From Punctularia strigosozonata HHB-11173 SS5 (Eukaryota; Basidiomycota; Agaricomycetes; Corticiales; Punctulariaceae), in contig NW_006767433.1 in NCBI RefSeq assembly GCF_000264995.1, positions 4,446,967-4,510,966 of the forward strand: a stretch of 64,000 bases of DNA, written 5' to 3'. Position 1 is the stretch's first letter. The number at the start of each line of letters is the position of its first letter. The notes beneath the pieces are model-generated. The model did no database searches. It worked only from the letters and a program-made list of their open reading frames with translations, and was not told the origin of the DNA. Positions 11,701 to 21,677 of this stretch are shown here, in pieces. The position numbers were made by a program, and so were the translations under genes.

Positions 11701-12975
11701 AGAGGGTACACATGGAGCGAACAAATGGGAATCGCCATTAAGGCCCTAATCGAGGATGGTAAGGAAGGACTGATCGACTGGGTCAAGAGCGTAAGTAATT
11801 CGCCTCACCGTTCGGCAACTGATTCGGCAACTTCCTGACAATCGGCTGTTTCAGATTCTAACCCTCACCATCGGTCAACGGCAACGAGTTGTTGAGGATA
11901 CGGACGGATCTTCGTCGAGGGATGCAGAACACGGGGACGATCTCATGGACGGACCTGACGAAGAAGAGAGGGTCGGCCGAACAGGTCCATCGGAACAAGC
12001 CATTGCGAAATTCACAGATTACCGTATGTCTCATGACCTGCACAACGATGTCAACCTCTCACCAGCGACCAAGTGATCCCTTATGTCAATGATGAACAAG
12101 CCGCAGCGGCAACCAAGAACCCGCAGCTAAAGCTCGTCTTCCGACTCCTCGGCTTTACAGTTGTAAATGAGGGTAAGCCCAAACCTCGACTTCGTTGAGC
12201 GATCGCTGATGTCACTGTTGGATCAGATGCTGACGAGGTGGAATGGCAAGTACCCGCAACTGTTCTACCTGCGGCACTGCAGCGCTCCCTCTCTGTGATC
12301 TGTCAGTTCTTGGAGAACCCGATAGATCTGGAAGGAAAGAAAGCGGCCGATATGCTTACAAGAAAGACCAGGAGGCGCAGAAGGGCGCGATCAACATCTT
12401 CCGACCAGAACGAAGATGACACGCAGAGAGCGACGCGCAGGGAGAAGAAGCATAAGGAGGAGGTGAAATACAAATCGGCAGCCTTCATAGAGGACAGTGA
12501 CGACGAGTACGGCGACTGGGACACCTTCCTGGAAAAAGAGGCCGCTCTGCGGGCGAAGACCGCCGCAGCATCTGCTGGAGGCGGTAGTGGCACGATGAAA
12601 GCGACGGGCACGAAAAAGCGACGCAAAGTGGCCGTCGAGTCTGAATCGCGGGGTGGCGGTAAGAAACGGACCAGGGAACGGGAACCCGCTGCAACGAACG
12701 AGTTGGACCTAGAGCTACCTTCTGACGGGGATGAGGCCGCGCCCGTCTCTGAAGAGGTCGAGTCTACTCCACCATCGAAAGAGCCCGAAGTTCGGGCTCG
12801 ACCCAAACCTCGACCTATAAAGCGCACGTCGCATTCATCGCCGCCTTCTCCTAGCACTGGTATTCCAGCCTCTAAGTCGTCACCTACGACCCCAGATCAA
12901 GCGGAAGATGACGAGTTATTCCTGGGAGCGCCGAAGAAGAAGAGCCGCGTGGTTTTGTCAGACGACGAAGAGTGA
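8781..12975 (+). CDS. TOF1: Replication fork protection complex subunit Tof1/Swi1/Timeless
   Basis: Nuclear fork-stabilising protein that pairs with Csm3/Swi3/Tipin, pauses forks at barriers and supports S-phase checkpoint signalling. The first exon (8781-9614) codes an acidic N-terminus, then the helical-repeat TIMELESS domain with DLCCAMTWP and a VLEIFYLLFRG block. The next exon has NLSRLLLIEDQRRRDYARN and the family hallmark SRHSRFGTTISV. Later exons carry the second conserved helical part, including WPIDYGI-type sequence and FPKNRGQWKQFSSWEPEKKEK. The C-terminus is a long disordered acidic/basic tail (about 12300-12972) with AFIEDSDDEYGDW, resembling the PARP-binding or Csm3-side tail of relatives, and ends VVLSDDEE. 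About ten introns of 45-65 nt; exact inner boundaries were not all resolved. Length fits the family (about 1100-1200 residues). Confidence 0.9.
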
Positions 12976-14461
12976 CGGAAACATATCCCAAGCTGCGGAT
13001 CGCATACTCTAGAATCGCATACTTCGCGGATCGATGTTCCGTGTCGCCTCTCATGTCTGCATGGGCAATTTGACGAGGCGATGGTCATAAAACAGAAAAC
13101 TTGATCATATTTTCGCCCGCCGTGCGAGAGACGTTCCTTGTGGCTGGCAGAGTCTGACCATGACGATCACATGGCCGGTGCCTCGGCGACTCATCCGTTC
13201 GCGGCCGTTAGCTGGATCTCGACTGAACATCGAGCCTAGAGCCAGGGCTCTGAGCAGCCGCCGTGTCATGCAAGTTAGGTGCAACCGTGCACGGAGTCCC
13301 ATCTGATTCCGACCCGATAAGAAGACGACGGCAAAGATCCAGAGAAGCTCGGTACCGGTGGTCCTACAATAGAGCAAAGTGAGTACCACGCTGCAGTCTC
13401 ACATACGCCTGATGGGGAGGGATACTCTTTACCTAAGAGGCGATGAAAGCGTCTACGTCTCATCTAGCAACTATGAGAGCTCACCATTCACCACTCGACG
13501 GCACATTGATTGCTGACCAAACGAACGATGACCTCGGACATGTCTTCAGGAGCATCTTCTAGCATACAGACAGCGGCTAGGTGCACGATCACTTTCTTTC
13601 CGAGGCCTGCAAGAATTAGGGACCTCACGGCACGCACAGCAATCGCAGGAGTGCGCCACCAACAGATATCAAAACTCCATCGGCACACTCAACACGACCC
13701 ACCCGACAGCGGAAGCAACACGGGGATCAATTCATTGTAGGGCATGTTCGACGGTAGCGAAGCATCTCGACAGGATGCAGTCAAGAATCTATACATACAG
13801 GTCCTTTGCACGCTGCAGCGGTCCGGTCGTTCGGAGATTTGGAAGATCGTAGCGCGGACCTGCCGTGGAGTGAACAAGTCCTAAATCGGACGGTGTGGGA
13901 CCCTCCGCTCATCTGCACGAGGCATGGTCCCGTCTACGGCAGAACGCAGGCGTTGGGAGTGGTCGTGTTCACTCGTAGCATCATCAAGCATGCTGGGACC
14001 GTTGCCCAACGCACGAAGAGCTTGCCGACGGTTCTCGACCATTTGACGCTTCATCGACACGTCTCCTCCGTCCCGAGGACCGTGCACCGAGCGAATCGCA
14101 ACGCCGATGTCCAGGTCACCCCGATCAGAAAAGAGAACAGCTTGAGAACCCATCCGACGCGGACTACCGCAGGTCGCCGAAATCCCAGGATCTTTGACAC
14201 CAACGAAGCCCCGAACCTTATCGTTCATCTCACATTCACAGCATGCGGACGATTATGTCAAACGCGCCAATCGCACAGTTGTCAAGCACGGACGTCTGCG
14301 AAGTTTCCGAGTCTGGATTCTCGATCGAGCGCGTCGTGTCAGGTCGGTAACATGTCCGCAGTATATCCCCAAAATCCCAATGCCCGGTCTCGCCCTTTAT
14401 AAGCAGCGGACGGAGTTAGCTGTGCAGCGCCGCGTTAATCTGTTCCTCCCTTACGTTACAC
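12976..14461 (-). other. Unresolved stretch; possible multi-exon minus-strand gene (about 13490-14230)
   Basis: No family recognised. On the minus strand an exon from about 13780 with PYNELIPVLLPLS can be spliced (donor GTGGGT, acceptor TTGCAG) onto GLGKKVIVHLAAVCMLED, which continues open through APEDMSEVIVRLVSNQCAVEW to about 13488. Upstream, near 14190-14080, another frame has a hydrophobic run (VGWVLKLFSFLIGVTWTSAL). This could be one diverged membrane or helical protein, or chance. The plus strand here has only a Ser/Arg-rich open frame without codon signature. The last few hundred bases must hold the bZIP promoter. Confidence 0.25.
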
Positions 14462-15413
14462 ATGACGCCCTCCGGCGCAGAATCCTCTTCTGATCGACCC
14501 GAGCGTTCGCGCAACGCTCAAGCACAGGCTCGACACAGGGCCAAAAGAAAGGCATACGTTCAAAACGTGAGTTGTTGCTTCATTCTCGTGCAGACCACCT
14601 AGCTCATTTGTTATCCCATCAGCTAGAGCAGACGGTTTCAAAGCTTCAGTCGGTGCTTGGCGTTACGGCAGACGAAGCTGGCAACCTCCCCACGCCGCTT
14701 GTCCGCATCAAAGAATTACAAGAGGAGATCCTCCGCCTCCAATGTCAGAACGACGGTCTCAGACGACAACTTGAGGGTTGCCGTTGCCGCACCAGGCGCT
14801 CGGCTGGCTGGCACTCGAACGACGAATTTGTAAGCACGGCTACACTGCAAGCGTCTCACTTTCATCCCAATCCCTATCACAGGCTTCCGCGACGCCGCAC
14901 TTCAATAATGAATTGCCCGCTCAGATGAGTAGGGGCGGCAACACGGGCGACATGTTCTCGTCTTCGTATCGCAGTCCAACCCACGAGTTGCCGAACCCGA
15001 TTCATGCCACGAACGCGAGATCGGCCACGCAGTATTCGCCCACAATACCGGTCTTTCACGTACCGGACACGCCTCTGAGTCCGACTTCGGAGTCCCCGTA
15101 TTCTGCCAGCAAGAGCCCCATGCCCGGCATGCGACCAACTACTCTGGCGTCACCGGTTTTATCGCCGCCTTTTTCGCATGTGCAGCCTGGTTCGTCAGTC
15201 CATTCTCATTCTGGGATCAAAGTAGAAGACGACTTCAGGGTATTTATTAGATCATCTGTGATGTCTACCGGGCTGACCATCGGGATTGTCAAGGCGGCGT
15301 CTCACCACCATGCCCAGCAGAGCGATGCATCGATACTACCATACCCCCAGATCCATCCTGATATGGGATATTGGCACGCGTATTCCGCGGAGCGGCACCC
15401 GATCCGAACATAA
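14462..15413 (+). CDS. bZIP transcription factor
   Basis: Nuclear DNA-binding regulator. Exon 1 (14462-14566) encodes the basic region RSRNAQAQARHRAKRKAYVQ, which has the N-x-x-A-x-x-x-R core of bZIP proteins. An intron of 56 nt separates it from the leucine zipper (LEQTVSKLQSVLG... then a coiled-coil run near ELQEEILRLQCQNDGLRRQL). A second intron (about 14830-14880) restores the frame into a Ser/Pro-rich, disordered C-terminal half, a likely activation domain, ending near residue 280. A third small intron near 15240-15294 is possible but the frame stays open without it, so the last 55 residues are uncertain. The start ATG lies 17 codons before the basic region. Target genes unknown. Confidence 0.85.
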
Positions 15414-18400
15414 TCCCGCGCATTTAGTAGGGTCATCTTGTGTCCTCAGCAACTGGGGCTTGGACTCATACACGCATACGGCTGTGCACATGGGTGGACA
15501 GAGCGCGACCTTGTAACAACACCATATTTCCTCTGCATTCTCTAGGACACTTCGACAAAAAGGTCTGGTTGCGTATTCTCAATATCCAGATGTATTTCTT
15601 GGGCAGTTCATCACGATGTTCTCGGCTTGTGATGTAAGGTGTGCTCGTCGCCACTGCTCGTCGCCGCCAGTTCCCACCGAATGGGCCTCACGTTGAAAAT
15701 AGCCAAGTTCGCCGCGCTCTTCTCGACGCTAGCCCGTTTCGGGCGGTGCCTTGCTGCAGGTCTCCTGACGGCCATGACACACCCCGAGCCCGATCCCTGG
15801 TTCCATCGGCAATGCGTAGATCGCCGGAGAAGCGGGACTCGCGGGTTGCGAATTGCACTCACGCCGACGGCACGTTGCTCCGATTGGAAAATCAAATACT
15901 CCGTCGCCATCTCGTTCTCTCTCGACGCTGAGCTGTCGCCAAGGTTTCTCAACTTGTATCCAACCCGTTTCGCAGCATGGTCATTAGTGGTGCTTGTTCT
16001 CTGGTGACAGACTTGAGAGCCTGACGGGAGGACTCGTCATCGCCGGTTCGCGGTTTGGAAGCGCCTGCAGGCTTCGAAAGGTCATATACCCGTGAATGGT
16101 GGGTAAATCTTATGGATGTCACGACTAGAATGTAACATGTAAAAGCGACTGTTCCATCCCTGACATACAACGATGTTCGCGACATGTCAACCGTACAGTG
16201 TTCCATTATCAAGCAGCCTGAAAACTCGTATACATTCCGCAAACAAGCGCCATCTATCGTTAATATACGTCAGACGGCAGTGATACCGCATTAGCTCCAG
16301 AGCTAGGAGCATGGTATCTTGAACGTCTCAGTAACTTGACCTCGGCTTTTCAACGCGCGCTTGTCGTTGATCGGTACACTTACCGTCTGAGATTTACACG
16401 TGGAACGAATGGTATTGGCACAAGAAGAGAGGGACAGCGCGAACTAGCATACAGCAAAAAAGACGGACCATTACGAGGAACGTAGTATACACGCTGTCAG
16501 TTGCCTGGAACTGCTATGTCCTGCGGAGTCTTATTGACTCGTCCACAATACCGCTATAGAACAGGAGGCAGGTTCAAAGCTGCAACATCATAGATATGCA
16601 TCCATTCTTCAAGGTATGTTGCATTGTTCGCATCGGTGTATGCGCCTGCCAGTCATGCATTACACATACAGTACGCTAAAATTGGGTAATACATAGAAAT
16701 AGAAGCTTCTGGTACTATATATATATATATCTCAATTGCACCTTCTATTCTACTCGTTTGGGAGCGCGAAGGCCACGCAATGGAAAGGAGTTGGACATAG
16801 GGTGGTCCATCATGATGTTCTTCATATGGTTGAGAGGGTCGCGATGCTACGGCCCCGCATGGACTCGGCCAAACTTGAGGGGCTCGGAGAAGCTCACTCA
16901 CGTTCTGTGCGATCCGATCCGCGGTCAATGATGGACGGAAGCAGAAACGTGAGTAGATTAACTGACATCATGGGGCGGGAGTTCCTGGGAGTGAAGTGAA
17001 TGGTATCTGACCGTTTGAAACGAAGCATTGGACTTGATCAAAGGCGAGGAGGCACTGATGCAAGGCATTCAACTCCATTTCCAACGGTGTGATACAAAAA
17101 GTGACATGCGATGTCTCGCCAGTTTGTGCGAAGGAATGTCTCGCGAGGTCATCGTAGGACAACACACGGAGCCAGAGCAAAGTTGTCTGAAGAAATGCAA
17201 AGACCCATGTATTCTGCAAACATGCCGTTCTCCAGTGTAACTGCGCCTCTTGTCTCAACGTTGCACCTAAAATTCCTTTGAATATGCATGGCGTCCGCCG
17301 TACATCTATCCTTAGATTCGCGACTTACAAGGCTCAATGACGGTCCCGTAAGCGTGTGGAGAAGATGTCCCCCTCCGCTTACAGTGGGAAGGGGTAGTTC
17401 CGATACGGAGAGATCGAAAGCTTCGCTGTTCTGGGTTGCGCTTGAACAGCGGGTCAGACCGACCCACTATTGATGAAGCAAAACGGAGCGAAGCATTGGT
17501 GAGTATGATAGTAAGCATGCATGACATGCACCAGAGGAGGCTATGAGTTATGGTAATGGCGGAACGTACTGAGTATGTCATCGGTAGCCGCGCGCATCCT
17601 CCAACTTGGAGACCCCTAGAACGGCCTCTGCGGGACGGCCAGTACCGGTCGCTTCATTTGGGAACAGCTTTACGCATGTCGCGCACCTCATGGGATGTAA
17701 TCTACGGTTCTGATAGCGTCCGCCCAAGCGGTTGGTGTGCGCGCGAGGGTCACATTGATTCGATGGGTTAGAAGGACGCCCCCCGACGTCTCTGAGCGAC
17801 GGTATACTGACACCGATTCCGTCGTATCAGACTGCGTAAGAGCGTGAATGGTCAGACGCTGGAGGAGTACCAGTCAACGATTCCGTACCACTGAGCGAAC
17901 GGCGTGAGAGTCCGCACTCGTCGTCGGTTTCTTGCCACTGGAGAAGCGAGCGATCGACAGTGCAAGGACTCGCGTAGAAGTGCTGTCACACAACGTGTGG
18001 CTGAAGGGAAGCACGCATTGGAGCACCCAGGAACCTCCACGTCAAGGCAGAGCCAAGAAGGAAGTCCGACATCCTGGATAGCCCGAGCTGGGACGAGCGT
18101 GCCTTTGTTTGGACGCATCCTCGAGCTCCGCCAGCGACTGCGAGCCCGGGGCGTCGGCGATGCTCCCACTCATTCAATCACCTGCGGAGATGAACATGGG
18201 CGCGATGGCGCGACGGGTGCTCCCGGTCACCGTCCGACTTCCGCGGTGGAGGTCTAGGAGGGCAAGATAGGACCTCGGCCAGGGATCAATGCGGTGTCGG
18301 ATTGAACACACCGAGACGATCAACGCCGGATATCGAGTATCGTCCTTGCAGACTGCTTTACGACACTTCGCGGTCGGAGGCGCTGGTGGTGGTCACAGTC

Positions 18401-18543
18401 GTCCGAGTGCATGACGTCTTTGTTCCAAACATTGCAATCCAATGCGGACGGCCAGGACTGATCCAGGCAGGCAGCGATAACGGTAGCATGTTTTGCCAAC
18501 AGCGAAACTCTATAGACCGAACTAGAGATGCTAAGGAGGATCG
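15414..18543. other. 3.1 kb stretch without a recognised gene
   Basis: Many short open frames on both strands, none above about 120 residues and none with a family motif. A TA microsatellite lies near 16718-16731. On the minus strand, 17312-17581 and 17852-18169 have hydrophobic or Arg-rich frames that could be exons of a decayed seven-helix protein, but I could not join them into a consistent reading. The part nearest 18544 holds the PIG-F 3' end. Confidence 0.35.
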
Positions 18544-20133
18544 TCATTGGCTTCGCTTGGCTTGCACCCTCCTGCCCTGATCCTGCTCGGCCAGAAAGTG
18601 CAGAGAGTTCACCGACAAGGCTGCAAGCATACCGGCGACATACCCTAGCAGTGTGCCGTAGGCGGGCGGAAGGGGGTACGCCTGATACGTCACAGAGCAG
18701 AAAGGCGAGGAAGCCGCCAAAGACGGCACATGCGACGTTTTCGAGTGCAAGGTGCCAATAGGTGGCAGTTGACGCACGACAGCGTCGTCAATAGGTGGCA
18801 GAGCCGAAATCGGGGCGTGAGATACGGAATCAGACGCGCAACGGTCCGAGATGTCGCGATGAATGATGAATCAGATGCAACGGGCACATCGATGGTGGAG
18901 AGATGCCAGAAAAGCATGTTGACAGTATTGAGTCCAGAAGAGCTATGCCTCGAGGGAAATTTCGGAAAACTTACCTGCCACGGGCGATCCCAATCCAGGG
19001 CGAGCGGTACAACGGCCGCCCAGCATCCTACCGCTGCGCCAATAGCAGGGTATACCAGCGTACGTTCGATTGGGTTACGTGGTCTGAAGGGAAAAACTAT
19101 GTCAGTGAAGGGCTGCGACAGAGAAGGCGGTCAGAAAACGAGTCGACGGCGTCGCTTCAAATGTCATTGACGGATTATATGCTTGCTTACGTCAAGCCGA
19201 GGAACCACGGGTTAAATTGGTAGAAAATCCGCGAGCGACGGGGAAAAAGGCAGCCTCGGAAAACACTTACGAAAGTTCCGCAAAAAGTCGAACCCAGTTG
19301 AAGCGCTTGACTAAAGACTGGGGGTTTGATGGTATAGGAGAGCCAATTGTATAGGCGGCGGGGAATGCGGCGAGAAGAGAGAACAACAACGAGAGGAGGA
19401 AAGTATGTAAAAGATGACTACAGACAAGATGTGGTTAGAGAAGCCATGACTCTGGCCGGAAGCAGAGAAGATGCATGCCTCGTCATAGGAGCGCCGAATA
19501 GGACGATGACAACGAAGAACAGCGCGGAGCATGCAAGAGTTGCTACCCACGCGTCATATAACGCCTGCAGAAACATCTTTAGTGGAAACAGACAGGGTGG
19601 AAGCGAGGAACGCGTACAGTGATCGTTGCTGTGTTCCACCGTTGGTTCTTTCTGTCCACCTTTTCCTCGTCGCTCTCGACTTCCCCCTTATACTCCAGAG
19701 CCCACTGCCTGATCCATCCGCCCCACCATGCTTGCAATATCCCAGCCCCAACACACAGCCAAAGGAGAGTAAGCGCAGGGTGAGATGTCAGAGACGTGAA
19801 GAACGGGTGCTCCGGACGATCTGCGCTCCGCGTCTGTGATTGTGCTCGGACGTCTACCCCTAGAGCGGTCCAAAGTGGCCGAAGACCCGGTAGGAAAGTC
19901 GTCCGAGGAAGAAAGAGAGCCGAGAAAGACAGCAAAGATGTATGGACGCCCACAATGGACGTGTAACGCGCCAAAGGAAAGAAGGACGGGCTGGGAGCAG
20001 GAGGTTGTCTGCCTGACCCGGACTGGCTAGCTGCAGGACCGTTTCCGCCTGCGGTTTCGGTTGCGACCTCTTGGAGAGTCTTCCCTTCCAGCAATTCGGA
20101 GAACTTGACTACCTTCTTCTTCTTGCTAGGCAT
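18544..20133 (-). CDS. GPI11: GPI biosynthesis protein PIG-F / Gpi11
   Basis: ER membrane subunit of the GPI ethanolamine-phosphate transferases; it partners the large enzymes (PIG-O/Gpi13 and PIG-G/Gpi7 in other species) that add ethanolamine phosphate to GPI anchors. Exon 1 starts MPSKKKKVVKFSELLEGKTL and holds the first helices. Exon 2 has ALYDAWVATL and VVIVLFGAPM. Exon 3 has FPAAYTIGSPIP and WVRLFAEL. A later exon shows the family core VYPAIGAAVGCWAAVVPLAL then DWDRPWQ, and the last exon reads AYPLPPAYGTLLGYVAG and ends QAKRSQ. These are textbook PIG-F signatures, and the length (about 300 residues) is normal. The intron at 19478-19418 seems to use a GC donor. It is divergent from the phosphatase gene, with only 126 bases between the ATGs. 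Confidence 0.92.
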
Positions 20134-20259
20134 GTCGATACGGTCGTGTTGGATGCCAGACGCGCCGTGACGGGCCCGTGGCTGAAATGTCGGGCGCTTA
20201 TTTATTACTCGTCAGTGTTACGGGCGCCTCTTCCTTTTCATCCTTGATCTTGGCTTATC
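20134..20259. promoter_or_regulatory. Compact shared promoter, GPI11 / PHO13-type phosphatase
   Basis: Only 126 bases lie between the two divergent ATG codons, so both promoters and both 5' UTRs must share or overlap this DNA. A TATTTATTA run sits at about 20201-20209 and a C/T-rich tract (TCTTCCTTTTCATCCTTG) just upstream of the phosphatase ATG. Confidence 0.6.
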
Positions 20260-21546
20260 ATGTCCTCGGAAGCGTTCACGAGGCTCACCGCTCCATCAGA
20301 CTATGCCCAGCTTTTGGAGAAGTACGATACTTGGCTCTTCGACTGTGATGGCGTGCTGTGGACAGGCGATCGCCTTATAGACGGCGCCAAGGAAGTGTTG
20401 GGCATTCTCCGCAAGCACAGTGCGGCATATCCAGCCAGTATCTCGTCCGCGATGACTGACGCTTTATGGGGAAGGAAGAGAAGAGTGTCATATTTGTGAC
20501 CAACAACGCAACCAAGTCAAGAAAGAACTACAAGAAGAAGTTCGATAGTCTCGGGATCGAGGCTTACGTTGTGCGCCCCCTTCGTTGATTACCTGCCTCT
20601 CGGATGTGCCGCTAACGTGGAGACGTAGGACGAGGTCTTTGGCTCAGCTTACGCCTCTGCTGTGTACCTTTCTTCGGTCATGAAGCTTCCCAAGGATAAG
20701 AAGGTCTACGTGATTGGCCAGAAGGGTTTGGAGGAAGAACTAGACGAGGAGGGAATCGCACATATCGGTGGGACCGTGTGTACCTCTTTTTGTACGAGGG
20801 TAGGACAGATCAATGACCGCCCTTCTGTCGAAAGGATCCTGCGGATCAAGTCATTGGGCCCTTCTCTCTTCACGACTTCGAGCCCGACCGCTCGGTCGGT
20901 GCCGTGCTCTGTGGCTTGGATACGGGCATCAACTACAGGAAGCTCTCCAAGGCATTCTGGTACCTGACTCAAAATCCCGACTGTCAGGACTGCCCCTTCA
21001 TAGGTACGTCGTCGTCATTCAGACTTTACGCCCATAGGTAATCACGTACTACTTCAGTCACCAACGAGGATTCGACATATCCCTCCGAAGGCGGGCTTTT
21101 GCCAGGCGCTGGCGCTATTAGTGCACCCCTCCGTTTTGCGGTAGGTCGGGACCCAATCGCTGTTGGAAAACCTGCCAAGACAATGCTCGATTGCATCAAG
21201 GCGAAGTGAGCTGGCCATGTAAATAGCGTGCTGGAAATCCCTGACTAAGTGCGCTCATAGGCATGATTTTGATCCTAAGCGTACGCTCATGGTTGGCGAT
21301 CGCTTGAACACGGATATACTTTTTGGTCAAGCTGGCGGGCTATCTACACTGCTTGTTCTCACTGGTAAGTCGTACCTACTCTGCCTATAAACAGACGCGA
21401 TGTATCGTCATCATGTCATGTCATACTAACGTTCATCCTCAGGTATTACGCGCGATGGCGATATCACCGGGCCTAACGCGTCCTCGATAGTTCCTGACTA
21501 CGTCACATCATCGCTGGGAGATTTGCGAGTGTTAGGCAATCCCTGA
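20260..21546 (+). CDS. PHO13: HAD-family 4-nitrophenylphosphatase / phosphoglycolate phosphatase (PHO13 type)
   Basis: Cytosolic Mg-dependent phosphatase that clears 2-phosphoglycolate and other toxic side products of glycolysis (the known role of Pho13/PGP). Seven exons by my reading. HAD motif I is [12 protein letters not shown] with the nucleophile and acid/base aspartates. Motif II is [19 protein letters not shown]. The C2-type cap follows, with [19 protein letters not shown] and an [12 protein letters not shown] region. Motif III lysine is in [12 protein letters not shown], and motif IV is [13 protein letters not shown]. The C-terminus is GDLRVLGNP with TGA at 21544-21546. All catalytic residues are present and length is about 300 residues, as usual. 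It ends 131 bases before the convergent P-loop gene. Confidence 0.93.
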
Positions 21547-21677
21547 ACTATGTGAACCAACACAAGAGTACACTGTTGAAAGGCCTCTTGAATGATCGAC
21601 TTCCAGAGGTCAAGAAATGAAGCTTTCCCATAGATTCGATGTTCTGTCCACTGTACGTATGCAACACTCACGCGCTA

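Noticed and set aside
12303-12857. 184-codon minus-strand frame
   Set aside because: It is antisense to the low-complexity TOF1 tail; its Ser/Arg bias mirrors the Glu/Lys/Asp codons of TOF1.
13806-14402. 198-codon plus-strand frame
   Set aside because: No conserved motif, Arg/Thr-rich chance-like composition, and a competing minus-strand reading.
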